Positions 24,273 to 32,529 of a DNA stretch of 64,000 nt are shown in pieces (position 1 is the stretch's first letter; the number at the start of each line of letters is the position of its first letter). This stretch comes from Bacillota bacterium (GTDB lineage Bacteria; Bacillota; Clostridia; Christensenellales; SZUA-584): the NCBI GenBank assembly GCA_023459495.1, contig JAEWTL010000026.1, forward strand, positions 62,001 through 126,000, written 5' to 3'. Below the pieces are notes generated by a model. The model made no database searches. It was given only the letters and a program-made list of their open reading frames with translations, and was not told the DNA's origin. The position numbers and the translations under genes are program-made.

Positions 24273-25133
24273 CTACAGCTTAATCAGTATGTCCGCGCCG
24301 GAAAACAGCAGAAAGATCGTGCTGACGATCTGGTTGACGCTGTACGACGCGATGGTCACATTCTTTAGGTTGGCCGGTGAAACGATCGCGTGCTCATAGA
24401 CCAGCAGCGCGGCGATCAGTCCCACGCCGACGTAGTATAGCAGCCCAAGCTCCGCTAGTATACCGGCATATACTAACAACGCAGCCGCTGCCAGATGAAA
24501 CGCGGACGATATCACAAGCGCACTCCGCACGCCGAATCTGGCTGGTATGGAATGCAGGTTGTTTTCGCGGTCGAACTCCACATCCTGCGCGCCGTATATG
24601 ATGTCGAAACCAGCTACCCACAGCATCACGGCAGCGGCCAGCGTCACCACCGCCCAGCTGAAACCACCTGTCACTGCGACCCAGGCACCTAACGGAGCAC
24701 ATGCACATGCCACGCCCAGTATGATGTGGCACCACCACGTAAACCGCTTGGTAAACGAGTAGATGAAGAACAGAAACAGCGGTACAGGCAGCAGCCCCAC
24801 ACATATCGGGCTGATGATAAATGCGGACACAACGAGGACCACTAGACACACAACGACCAGAATCGCCGCCTCGCCCGTACTTACCACGCCCTTCGGTATA
24901 TGCCGCCCGGCTGTTCGGGGGTTCTTCGCGTCGATATCCTTATCCACGATGCGGTTCAGCGCGTTCGCCGCCGTCCTCGCGCTGATCAACGCGACGAGTA
25001 TCCACCCTGTCAGCCATACGGACGGAAAGCCATGCGCTGCCATCAGCATGGCGATTATGCCGAACGGGATAGAGAACAGCGTATGGGAGAACATTACGAG
25101 CTCGCCGTACGCCTTAATCTTTGTCAAGACCAT
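24273..25133 (-). CDS. UbiA-family polyprenyltransferase (MqnP/UbiA-like)
   Basis: A membrane prenyltransferase of about 286 residues with seven to nine hydrophobic segments. The two aspartate-rich motifs are visible: NRIVDKDIDAKNPRT and YGAQDVEFDREN, which bind the polyprenyl diphosphate with magnesium. The start is uncertain: ATG 25133 overlaps the ubiD end by 20 bases and has a weak ribosome site, and a longer in-frame start exists. It attaches an isoprenoid tail to an aromatic acid in quinone synthesis. The aromatic substrate is not readable. Confidence 0.9.
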   Translation of the reverse strand: MVLTKIKAYGELVMFSHTLFSIPFGIIAMLMAAHGFPSVWLTGWILVALISARTAANALNRIVDKDIDAKNPRTAGRHIPKGVVSTGEAAILVVVCLVVLVVSAFIISPICVGLLPVPLFLFFIYSFTKRFTWWCHIILGVACACAPLGAWVAVTGGFSWAVVTLAAAVMLWVAGFDIIYGAQDVEFDRENNLHSIPARFGVRSALVISSAFHLAAAALLVYAGILAELGLLYYVGVGLIAALLVYEHAIVSPANLKNVTIASYSVNQIVSTIFLLFSGADILIKL

Positions 25134-26559
25134 ATTCCGTCCATCTCGTATCGACCTTGGCCTTTGTATCATCGTTCATCTCGATATCGTTTGGCCATTC
25201 GCGCACATGCCCTTCCGATGCCCACTTCCTGGTTGCATCGATGCCCATCCTGTGTCCGTAATGCGCAAGCGGCGACGCATGATCCAGGGCATCCAGCGGC
25301 CCCTCAGAAACCACGACATCACGCGCGGCATCAATGTTGTTGAATACTTTCCACGCTACCGCCGATATGTCGTGCGGATTGATATTCTCGTCCACCACGA
25401 CGATCATCTTGGTGTACATCATTTGACCGATGCCCCATAAGCTATTCATTACCTTTTTGGCGTGGCCGGGGAAGCGCTTTTTGATGGACACGATCACGCA
25501 GTTGTGGAACACGCCTTCCAGCGGGAAGTTCATGTCCACGATCTCAGGGCACTGGATCTTGAGCAGCGGCAGGAAGATGCGTTCCGTAGCCTTGCCGAGG
25601 TAGCAATCCTCCATAGGCGGCTTGCCCACGATAGTGGCGTTATACACGGGATTCTTCTTCCGCGTCAGGCAGGTGATGTGGAACACGGGGTACATATCCT
25701 TCAACGAATAGTAGCCGGTATGGTCTCCAAACGGCCCTTCCTCTCGCAGCTCGTCCAAATCCACGTAACCTTCCAGTACAAACTCGGCATTTGCGGGCAC
25801 ATAGATATCGTTGGTCTTGCACTTGACGATCTCCAACGCGGACTTTCTGATGAACCCCGCGAACATGGCCTCGTTGATCTCCTTTGGCAGCGGAGCGGTC
25901 GCCGCGTAGATCGTGGCAGGGTCGCACCCAAGCGCCACCGATACCGGCATACGTCGGCCGATCCGCTTATACTTCTCGTATATCTCGCGCCCGTCCTTAT
26001 GGAGGTGCCAGTGCATGCCGGTGGTATTTTTGTCATACACCTGAAGCCGGTACATACCCATGTTCTGCATGTCGGTCTCCGGGTCCTTGGTGATGACAAG
26101 CGGCAGTGTCAGAAAGCGGCCCCCATCCTCCGGCCAGCAATGCAATATCGGCAGTGTGTCGAGGTCCGGCTCTTCCACAACCTCCTGACAAGGCGCGTGC
26201 GTTACCTTGCGCGGAAACACCGATACCAGCCGCGTCAGCTTGGGCAGCGCCTTGATTTTATTCATCAAGCCAAGATAACTCGAAACGTCCATAAAGTCGG
26301 TGATCACGTCCGCCAGCTCATTGATGTGTCCGATCTCCAGCCCAAGGTTCAGCCGCTCATAGCTGCCAAAAGCGTTGATGAGCAGCGGATATCTTGAGCC
26401 TTTGACGTTCTCGAACAGCAGTGCCGGGCCGCCGCGCTTCACCACCCTGTCGGCAATCTCCGTAATCTCTAGATGGCTGTCTACTTCTGCCGCAACGCGC
26501 TTCAGCAGCTTCTTTTTTTCCAGTGTATCAATAAAGTCCTGCAGATCCCTGTAAGCCAT
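25114..26559 (-). CDS. UbiD-family prFMN-dependent decarboxylase
   Basis: A 481-residue cytoplasmic decarboxylase beginning MAYRDLQDFIDTLEKKKLLKRV, a typical UbiD start. Later blocks include GPALLFENVKGSRYPLLINAFGS, PVSVALGCDPATIYAATAPLP and EGPFGDHTGYYS with acidic catalytic-site residues. It is the first gene of an operon followed by ubiA and ubiX. UbiD acts on prenylated aromatic acids in ubiquinone synthesis and on naphthoates in the futalosine menaquinone route (MqnL). Confidence 0.93.
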   Translation of the reverse strand: MAYRDLQDFIDTLEKKKLLKRVAAEVDSHLEITEIADRVVKRGGPALLFENVKGSRYPLLINAFGSYERLNLGLEIGHINELADVITDFMDVSSYLGLMNKIKALPKLTRLVSVFPRKVTHAPCQEVVEEPDLDTLPILHCWPEDGGRFLTLPLVITKDPETDMQNMGMYRLQVYDKNTTGMHWHLHKDGREIYEKYKRIGRRMPVSVALGCDPATIYAATAPLPKEINEAMFAGFIRKSALEIVKCKTNDIYVPANAEFVLEGYVDLDELREEGPFGDHTGYYSLKDMYPVFHITCLTRKKNPVYNATIVGKPPMEDCYLGKATERIFLPLLKIQCPEIVDMNFPLEGVFHNCVIVSIKKRFPGHAKKVMNSLWGIGQMMYTKMIVVVDENINPHDISAVAWKVFNNIDAARDVVVSEGPLDALDHASPLAHYGHRMGIDATRKWASEGHVREWPNDIEMNDDTKAKVDTRWTEYGLDKD

Positions 26560-26590
26560 TGTTCCATCCTAATCATCATTTTCTGAATCA

Positions 26591-26619
26591 ATTATACGGT
26601 TTGTTTCTGGACATGTAAA
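26591..26619 (-). promoter_or_regulatory. Sigma-A promoter of the ubiD-ubiA-ubiX-ABC operon
   Basis: On the minus strand TTTACA (26619-26614) and TATAAT (26596-26591) are separated by 17 bases. The expected start of transcription is about 25 bases upstream of the ubiD start codon. Confidence 0.8.
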
Positions 26620-26681
26620 CGACTGAATCAAGGAAGGGCCGCAAAATCTACTTTTCATATCGGAATATCTACTCAAATATT

Positions 26682-26723
26682 AAAAATAAACAGCCTATGA
26701 AACTATAATTTCAAAGACTGTTT
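26682..26723 (-). terminator. Intrinsic terminator downstream of tRNA-Arg(CCG)
   Basis: Reading the minus strand just after the tRNA, AAACAG pairs with CTGTTT and TGAAA with TTTCA around an internal loop, and the stem is followed by ATTTTTA. Confidence 0.6.
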
Positions 26724-26727
26724 TCGT

Positions 26728-26804
26728 TGGTGTGCCCGGGAGGATTCGAACCTCTGACCTTTGGAGTCGGAGTCCAACGCTCTATCCAGCTGAGCTACGA
26801 GCAC
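26728..26804 (-). tRNA. tRNA-Arg, anticodon CCG
   Basis: A full cloverleaf is readable: acceptor GTGCTCG/CGGGCAC (one G-T wobble), D arm GCTCAGCTGGATAGAGC, anticodon stem TTGGA/TCCAA with loop CTCCGAC giving anticodon CCG (reads CGG), and T loop TTCGAAT. There is a mismatch at the base of the T stem. The CCA end is encoded at 26730-26728. Confidence 0.96.
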
Positions 26805-26848
26805 GCGCGCGTTATTTAATATACCACATTTTCACCGTAAGTCAAATA

Positions 26849-27940
26849 TCAAAAATACTGATACAGGTCACAGCGTATATTGCCGTTATATAGCTTTCGT
26901 TTTTTATTCGCGTTCTTTCCGAACCACCGTTCAAACTGTCTGTCCGCAGTGATAATACTTTTCTTCTCCACAGGCGCAAACGCTTTGCCCATGTCGCGAT
27001 AAAGGCGGCGTACGCTCTCCGCGTCTCCCAGTCGCTGCGCATAAGGCGGGTTTGTAATCACCGTACAGCCGCTATGCGCAAAATTCCGGACGTCAGTCTT
27101 TCCGACCTTTAAGGATACTCCCGCAGCTTGTGCATTCGCCCTGAGGGCATACAGTGCCTTTTCATCGATGTCCGAAGCATACACTTCGGGCTGCGGCCTG
27201 AGCATCTCTCGCGCAGCTTTCCGCTCAGCACTCCATTCACCGCCGAAGATACTCCACCGTTCGCCGTCGAAAGCCCTGCCAAGCCCCGGCGCGATATTTG
27301 CGCCGATCATCGCGGCTTCAATGGCGATGGTTCCGGAACCGCACATCGGGTCGGCAAAGCCTCCGCTGCGCCAACCGGACAGCATCACAATGCCGGCGGC
27401 CAGTGTTTCGCGAATGGGCGCTGCGACATTGGCTTTGCGATATCCCCTGCGGTTAAGCCCTGGCCCGCTCACATTGAGACAGATCGAAGCCGTATCCCTC
27501 AGCAGTTTGATGTGAACATCGTAGCGTGCGCCGGTTTCAGGCAGCATGTTCAGCTTATACTTACCGCACAGGCGTACAGCGATCGCTTTTTTGGATATGG
27601 ACTGAATGTCCGACACGGAGCATAAGGCGCTGCGAACAGCATCAGCGTTAACATCCACCTTGGCGTCCTTGGGGATATAGTTCTCCCATGGAACCGCTTT
27701 GACAGCTTCAAACAGCGCATCAAACGTTGTTGTCAGCGCTTCTCCCAGTTCGATATAGACTCGATCCGCAGTGCGCAACCAGAGGTTCGCGGTTGCCAGG
27801 CCCCTCTCGTTCGCACAAAAATAGACCCGCGCATCGCGGGAAGATACTTCGTCCAGCCCTAACTTTTTCAGTTCCAGCGCGGTAACGGACTCCAGCCCGA
27901 ACGCGCATGATGCAAAACAATTAAACCGCATCGTTTCCAT
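26849..27940 (-). CDS. THUMP-domain class I RNA methyltransferase, RlmL-N/YpsC-like
   Basis: A 363-residue protein. The N-terminal part (about 1-165) has the ferredoxin-like and THUMP RNA-binding pattern starting FNCFASCAFGLESVTALELKKLG. The methyltransferase domain carries FADPMCGSGTIAIEAAMIG (motif I) and the catalytic ITNPPYAQRLGD (NPPY). This matches the family that makes N2-methylguanosine in 23S rRNA (position 2445 in Escherichia coli). The start overlaps the preceding HD gene by 20 bases. Confidence 0.92.
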   Translation of the reverse strand: METMRFNCFASCAFGLESVTALELKKLGLDEVSSRDARVYFCANERGLATANLWLRTADRVYIELGEALTTTFDALFEAVKAVPWENYIPKDAKVDVNADAVRSALCSVSDIQSISKKAIAVRLCGKYKLNMLPETGARYDVHIKLLRDTASICLNVSGPGLNRRGYRKANVAAPIRETLAAGIVMLSGWRSGGFADPMCGSGTIAIEAAMIGANIAPGLGRAFDGERWSIFGGEWSAERKAAREMLRPQPEVYASDIDEKALYALRANAQAAGVSLKVGKTDVRNFAHSGCTVITNPPYAQRLGDAESVRRLYRDMGKAFAPVEKKSIITADRQFERWFGKNANKKRKLYNGNIRCDLYQYF

Positions 27941-28598
27941 CCCAACGATTCAACTTAACGCTGTTGATATAGAGCGCGAACCGGCACCCCAGAAACTTTG
28001 CGCTCATCTCGCACATCTGCATGCGCGTCAGATAAATCGTCATGAAATCCATCGGCGAAGAGGTGTCATTCATGGTATAGTCGATGGATATCGTACCATC
28101 CTGCACCGTAAGCTTTGTGGTCTGGATGGCGTAGTTGACGCGGTCGTGGATATCCTCCGGCGAATAGCTCTTGATGCGTACGCGCGCGCGGTGGGCATCC
28201 ACCTTGTCCGCAAGGATCAGCGCAGCAGAGATGTCGCTCACGGGCTTACCTGTTTCTTCCTCGTGAGAGCCTACCGCGGCACATATTTCGCACACTTCCG
28301 ATATTGGCAAGCCAATCTCTGTGAGTATCGGAAACAGCATAACCCCGCCATTCAAGCCGTGGTGCTTGCGATTCACGAGATTTCCTACGTCGTGCACCCA
28401 ACCTGCGATTTTGGCCAGTTCGATACGGCGCTCCGGCATGTTAAGCTTTGAAAGTATCTCGCCCGCAATCCGGCTTACATAGCCCACATGGCGTGGGCCG
28501 TGATCCGTATAACCGATGACTTCGAGTACCTTATTGGCCTGACTGACCATCTCTCGAATCTTTTCATTGTTTCTTACCTCTTCTAATGTAACGGTCAT
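27921..28598 (-). CDS. HD-domain phosphohydrolase of unknown substrate
   Basis: A 225-residue protein with HD residues in DHGPRHVGYVSRIA, AGWVHDVGN and a later AAVGSHEEETGKP and ALILADKVDAH, the order of metal ligands in HD phosphohydrolases. The C-terminal part is beta-rich. It overlaps the upstream unknown gene by 4 bases and the downstream RNA methyltransferase by 20, so the three are likely co-translated. The substrate (nucleotide, second messenger or other phosphoester) is unknown. Confidence 0.8.
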   Translation of the reverse strand: MTVTLEEVRNNEKIREMVSQANKVLEVIGYTDHGPRHVGYVSRIAGEILSKLNMPERRIELAKIAGWVHDVGNLVNRKHHGLNGGVMLFPILTEIGLPISEVCEICAAVGSHEEETGKPVSDISAALILADKVDAHRARVRIKSYSPEDIHDRVNYAIQTTKLTVQDGTISIDYTMNDTSSPMDFMTIYLTRMQMCEMSAKFLGCRFALYINSVKLNRWDGNDAV

Positions 28599-29428
28599 GT
28601 CTCCTCCATGTCTGAAAGCACGTCGTAATCCTCGTCTCCTGCAAAGTCGCGCTCGATATTGATCTCTCCGCCGAGTTCCTCCAGCGCATTGCGGATCGAC
28701 ACATAGTCAAAATAGGAAAGCCCCTCCTGACGCAGCACTTCCTCCAGATACGGCAAAGCTTTTTCGTTGCCGAGTTTCCCGAGGCAGCTCGCATAGAATG
28801 CATGCTTGTCCGTCGTATAGAGGAACTTATCGAGCACATACGCAAATACGCGCTCATCATATGTCAGGTCGGAAAGGATATCGAGGAAACATTCCCTTGC
28901 GTATTCCGCTTCCGCGCGCTCATATGCTGCCATAAGTGCATCTTTTACCGCACTTCCCGATCCTTTGAGAGCATCCACGCACGCCTCTGAAAAATGATCC
29001 CCATCTGCCTCGCCCTCGATCACTCCGATGTAGTATTCATATGGGTGGGGCATTTCCATTTCCTCAATAAGTTCCACCAGCATCGCCTTGAACTCATCAC
29101 TGTGCTCACCTTCATAATTCTGCAGAAGCGCGCACACGAACGGATAGCTTTCTTCCTTCGCGTCCACGATGCTCCCTAATAGCGCGCCGGGAATCTGCAG
29201 CTTCGAAAAAAAGTATTCCCCGAGCAACACAACAAGGTCACCGCCGGAGGTGCTGGCGTAAAATTCGTTGGGAGACTTCCCTTCAAGCTCTTCCATGGGC
29301 AGGTCAAGCCAGCGCAGATACAACTCCGGCGCGACCTCCTCCATCAATTCTTCGTCAATTTCATGTTTTTTCCGATAGCCGCTTAAATATTCGCGGAACC
29401 GGGCTTCCATATCAATCAGCTTCGCCAT
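28595..29428 (-). CDS. Unrecognised acidic helical protein
   Basis: A 277-residue acidic, helix-rich protein with no signal peptide or membrane segment. ATG 29428 overlaps the end of the TPR gene by 17 bases and fits the ribosome site better than a longer in-frame start inside that gene. Periodic segments such as SYPFVCALLQNYEGEHSDEF, ERAEAEYARECFLDILSDL and KALPYLEEVLRQEGLSYFDY suggest helical repeats of HEAT type. No catalytic motif was found. Tight coupling to the TPR protein suggests that the two work together; function unknown. Confidence 0.7.
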   Translation of the reverse strand: MAKLIDMEARFREYLSGYRKKHEIDEELMEEVAPELYLRWLDLPMEELEGKSPNEFYASTSGGDLVVLLGEYFFSKLQIPGALLGSIVDAKEESYPFVCALLQNYEGEHSDEFKAMLVELIEEMEMPHPYEYYIGVIEGEADGDHFSEACVDALKGSGSAVKDALMAAYERAEAEYARECFLDILSDLTYDERVFAYVLDKFLYTTDKHAFYASCLGKLGNEKALPYLEEVLRQEGLSYFDYVSIRNALEELGGEINIERDFAGDEDYDVLSDMEET

Positions 29429-31136
29429 TTTCCATCTCTTTATGTATAATTCCCAAATACCGGTTGAGTGTACCAATCGACACGCCATACAACTCGGCAA
29501 GCTGGCGCTGTGTAACCACTGTCGCGTTTTCCGCATATTGTGTAGCGATATACTCCATTGCGGCAGCCAGCGCTTCCGGCTTGCCAATCCACCTGCCCCG
29601 GTCGTTCATGCGTTTCGCAATCGTCACGAGCAGTTCCACTCCTGCCGTAATCACGCCATCGCTCTGTCTTTCTCGCGCTCCGCGGATAAAGCGGTCCAGC
29701 GCTTTAGCATATGGTTCCGCCAGAGACTTCAGGTCATCCGTAACATTACCCACCCTCACCTCGGCAATTGCGCCTTTGATATAGGCCACATACGGCTCCT
29801 CAGCGCCCATGCGCTTCAGGTACAGGAACACGTCGTTCTTAATCTCGTCGGTTTCAGCGCTCTTCAGCAGAAAATCTCGGAATTCCTCTTCCACCTCTGC
29901 GTCAGAAAACATGCACATGATTTCAATGGCGATCTTTTTAATATACTCGTCGCCATAGTGCAGCCCCCACAGAATGATGGACTTGAAATACGGGTCCTCC
30001 GCCCACTTCCTCTCAAAGCTGCTGTCCTTATGCTTCAGACAGTCGTTCAGATATTTGATCCGGCGCTTAATCTCGTCAAACTGCACCTGATAAACATACT
30101 CAAGCTTTTTATCCGTGCCATTGACTTTGGCGTCCTCCGCTTTGGTTTTGTAATACAGAGCCAGACTGTTGGCCGGGTCAATCTTGAGGATACGCGTAAA
30201 GCACGAAGCCGCTTCTGAATACAACCCACAGTTGTACGCGGACAGACCGGTAAAGTGCAGTATGCGGGTATCGTAAGGCTGAAGCGTTATGATTTTCTGA
30301 AACCAGCGGTATGCTTTTTCGTGCCGCCCGAGTTCACAGTACGTAAGGGCAACCTTATGCATATCTTCCGGTTCAATATCGTTTAAACCTTCAAGCTTCT
30401 CCAGTTGGAGTTCCGCACGCACATCATCTCCTGCATCCGAATAAAACAGCGCCAGATTGCAGATCGCATGCAGGTTGATCGGCTGTAAATTAAGCACGCG
30501 TTGTGCAGTCTCAATCGCCTTGCCCTTCATGCCTTCAAAGTAGTAGGCCAACGCAAGGTTGTTCATTGCGGATACCATCGTAGAATCCCTGCGTGTCACA
30601 TGTTCCAGCTTATGGATTGCTTCCTTGTAGTCGCCGCTGTCCAGACTGTCTTTGCCCTCCGAGGCTTCTTCGAGCAGGTTTCGGCGTCCGACATCCTCCA
30701 ACCCGCCTTCTTCCTCGATATCTTCTTCCTCGTCCAGTATATCGTAAAGTTCGTCGATCTCGTCGGCATATTCGCCTTCCGGATCAACCGAAAGATACTG
30801 TTCAAACGCTTCATCCGCAAGATCGTATTTCTTCAGCCCCATATAATTGCAGCCCAATGCAAACAGGCACTCCGTAGGCGCATTTCCGTATCGGATGACC
30901 TTCAAAAGCACGTCGTTCGATTCAGCATACAGTCCCATCTCAGAATAGATCTGCGCGATGCCCAACAAATATTCCACATTATGCGGATCCTTATCCAGCA
31001 CCTGACGATAAAGCTGCAGCGCCTCGATAAAATTGCCCGCGTCAATATGCTTCTCCGCTTTGCGGACGAAAAATTCTGCGGGTTGGTGGAAGCTCAGCAC
31101 CTTGCATTCAGTTTTTCCGCTGCCTTTGTCGCTCAT
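29412..31136 (-). CDS. TPR-repeat protein with C-terminal cyclin/TFIIB-like helix-turn-helix
   Basis: A 574-residue cytoplasmic protein. Residues about 20-130 and 165-330 are tetratricopeptide repeats (AEKHIDAGNFIEALQLYRQV, NNLALAYYFEGMKGKAIETA, CELGRHEKAYRWFQKII), separated by a very acidic linker near 130-150. Residues 345-500 are helical and unrecognised. The last 60 residues, PEALAAAMEYIATQYAEN and then VTQRQLAELYGVSIGTLNRY, resemble the second cyclin fold of TFIIB, in which such a helix-turn-helix selects DNA. That resemblance is by eye only. It has its own promoter. Confidence 0.75.
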   Translation of the reverse strand: MSDKGSGKTECKVLSFHQPAEFFVRKAEKHIDAGNFIEALQLYRQVLDKDPHNVEYLLGIAQIYSEMGLYAESNDVLLKVIRYGNAPTECLFALGCNYMGLKKYDLADEAFEQYLSVDPEGEYADEIDELYDILDEEEDIEEEGGLEDVGRRNLLEEASEGKDSLDSGDYKEAIHKLEHVTRRDSTMVSAMNNLALAYYFEGMKGKAIETAQRVLNLQPINLHAICNLALFYSDAGDDVRAELQLEKLEGLNDIEPEDMHKVALTYCELGRHEKAYRWFQKIITLQPYDTRILHFTGLSAYNCGLYSEAASCFTRILKIDPANSLALYYKTKAEDAKVNGTDKKLEYVYQVQFDEIKRRIKYLNDCLKHKDSSFERKWAEDPYFKSIILWGLHYGDEYIKKIAIEIMCMFSDAEVEEEFRDFLLKSAETDEIKNDVFLYLKRMGAEEPYVAYIKGAIAEVRVGNVTDDLKSLAEPYAKALDRFIRGARERQSDGVITAGVELLVTIAKRMNDRGRWIGKPEALAAAMEYIATQYAENATVVTQRQLAELYGVSIGTLNRYLGIIHKEMENGEAD

Positions 31137-31153
31137 GCTTCTCCTTTGGGTTT

Positions 31154-31162
31154 ATTATACCA
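31154..31162 (-). promoter_or_regulatory. Extended -10 promoter of the TPR operon
   Basis: The minus strand carries TGG-TATAAT, an extended -10 element (TGN plus a perfect TATAAT), about 18 bases before the TPR gene start, with AAGGAG between them. No clear -35 box is seen, as is usual for extended -10 promoters. Confidence 0.65.
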
Positions 31163-31189
31163 TAGCTTTGAATATCCGTATATGCCAGG

Positions 31190-31918
31190 CTACCTGACAC
31201 AAACAAATTGCGCCCTCTGGGTTATATCGGTTACCGGATGCTCTGTAAACGCTTCATACGCATCCACATCTGCAAAACCGGCATCCCTTAACGTTGTCTT
31301 CAAAGTATCCACTTCATGGGCATATTGAATATGCCTTTCACTGCTGCGTTCAAATAGCGCTCCCTGCCTCATGAACAGCGTAACATCCATCAGAAGTGTA
31401 CCGCAGTTCTCATCATACCGGTTCATCCAGATACATGCCGCATCGTCAGCGTCGTCGAAATAGACCTGTCCATCCATTCTCTGCAGTTTGCAGCGCGTGC
31501 TGATATCGAAAAGCAACAGTCCACCCGGTTTCAGCGCTGCAAATGCGCTTTGCGCAAATTGCTTTACGCCAACTGCGTCAATATAGTTTACACCGTCACA
31601 TACGCAAAGGATCGCATCCATCGGCCTCGCCGTTTCAATTTTACGCATATCCTGCAATACAAAACGTATCGTGCGACCGCTCCTTCTGGCCTTTTCTGCA
31701 GCTGTTTTCAGCATCGCCTCGGAGGCATCGGCAGCAACGATATCATATCCCCGGTCAAAGAGCCGCCGTGTGATCTCGCCGGTGCCGCATGCAGCTTCAA
31801 ATATGCGCCGAGCGCCGCTTTGCGAAAGCAAACCATGCAGATATGCCGTCCAAGCGTCATAGTCCACGTCTTCCATCATTAAATCATATGCACGCGCCAG
31901 ATACCGATACGCTTCCAT
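31190..31918 (-). CDS. Class I SAM-dependent methyltransferase (substrate unknown)
   Basis: A 242-residue protein; ATG 31918 is chosen because AAGGAG lies 7 bases upstream. It has the methyltransferase blocks IFEAACGTGEITRRL, IVAADASEAML, ILCVCDGVNYI and ALKPGGLLLFDIST. The N-terminus MEAYRYLARAYDLMM is common in a Firmicutes group of unassigned methyltransferases. It precedes the TPR operon in the same direction with a 50-base gap that contains that operon's promoter. Confidence 0.85.
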   Translation of the reverse strand: MEAYRYLARAYDLMMEDVDYDAWTAYLHGLLSQSGARRIFEAACGTGEITRRLFDRGYDIVAADASEAMLKTAAEKARRSGRTIRFVLQDMRKIETARPMDAILCVCDGVNYIDAVGVKQFAQSAFAALKPGGLLLFDISTRCKLQRMDGQVYFDDADDAACIWMNRYDENCGTLLMDVTLFMRQGALFERSSERHIQYAHEVDTLKTTLRDAGFADVDAYEAFTEHPVTDITQRAQFVCVR

Positions 31919-32084
31919 GTGCAGACTCCTTTTCCGCAATGTTCTACTAATATACTAAGCAGGCGTATAAATTGCAACGGCTGAAGTTGTAAAAAATCAT
32001 GAAAATCATATCGTTATGATCTTCTACAGTTGCAGATGATAATACCATGAAAAATTGAAAATGGATTATGCATATGGCCCGTCA

Positions 32085-32113
32085 TTGACTGTCACAGCAT
32101 AGAATGGTATAAT
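32085..32113 (+). promoter_or_regulatory. Sigma-A promoter of the asd-dapA-dapB operon
   Basis: TTGACT (32085-32090) and TATAAT (32108-32113) with a 17-base spacer. Transcription should start near 32120, ten bases ahead of the riboswitch aptamer. The gap 31919-32084 between the divergent genes shows nothing else. Confidence 0.85.
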
Positions 32114-32129
32114 GACAAACAATAAACCA

Positions 32130-32300
32130 TTACAGTTGAGGCGCAGCTTTCAAAAGTAGGGGATGCAATGGCACCGGATGCCGCATATTGTATTCATGAA
32201 AGGGAAAGTTGCCGAAGGCGGCTCCTATCCGGAGGGCTCCGCCTGGGGGTACGGTTAAGAGCCGTGCAACTGTCGCCCTTTGGGCGGAGCGCTGCTGTAA
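32130..32300 (+). ncRNA. Lysine riboswitch (L box) aptamer
   Basis: The leader shows L-box landmarks in order: GAGGCGCAGCTTTCAAAAGT (start of the P1/P2 region), AAAGGGAAAGTTGCCGAAGG (the conserved GCCGAAG core), a GC-rich hairpin with GGCGG and CCGCC, then GGTACGGTTAAGAGCCGTGC and AACTGTC. P1 closes by TTACAG (32130-32135) with CTGTAA (32295-32300). Lysine binding should repress the downstream lysine/diaminopimelate genes, which fits asd-dapA-dapB exactly. Confidence 0.9.
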
Positions 32301-32337
32301 TATGATTTCATATTGTGGAACGCAGTATGGGGTGGTG

Positions 32338-32369
32338 TAGCGCGTCTGATGGTTTGCGTGCTATTTTTT
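32338..32369 (+). terminator. Riboswitch-controlled intrinsic terminator
   Basis: TAGCGCG (32338-32344) pairs with CGTGCTA (32357-32363; one G-T) and six T follow at 32364-32369. An alternative pairing of GTAGCGC (32337-32343) with GCGCTGC (32289-32295, in the 3' side of the aptamer) would form an antiterminator and exclude both P1 and this terminator. Confidence 0.85.
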
Positions 32370-32377
32370 ATTACGAA

Positions 32378-32468
32378 GACGGATAAACATAGCCATTGAA
32401 TGAAATGGGAAATGTTTATCCGTCGGAGTACATTGCTCCAGCCTTGAATCTTTGACCATCGGAGCAAT
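32378..32468 (+). other. Two further large hairpins in the asd leader
   Basis: Downstream of the terminator, GACGGATAAACAT (32378-32390) pairs perfectly over 13 bp with ATGTTTATCCGTC (32412-32424), and ATTGCTCC (32432-32439) pairs with GGAGCAAT (32461-32468). Neither is followed by a T-run. They lie ahead of the asd ribosome site and are not part of the L-box consensus. Role unknown. Confidence 0.6.
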
Positions 32469-32529
32469 ATTATCTACGCCAGCGATGGTTTGGAGAAGCG
32501 ATCAATTTTTTCCGGGAGGAAGTTTGGAT

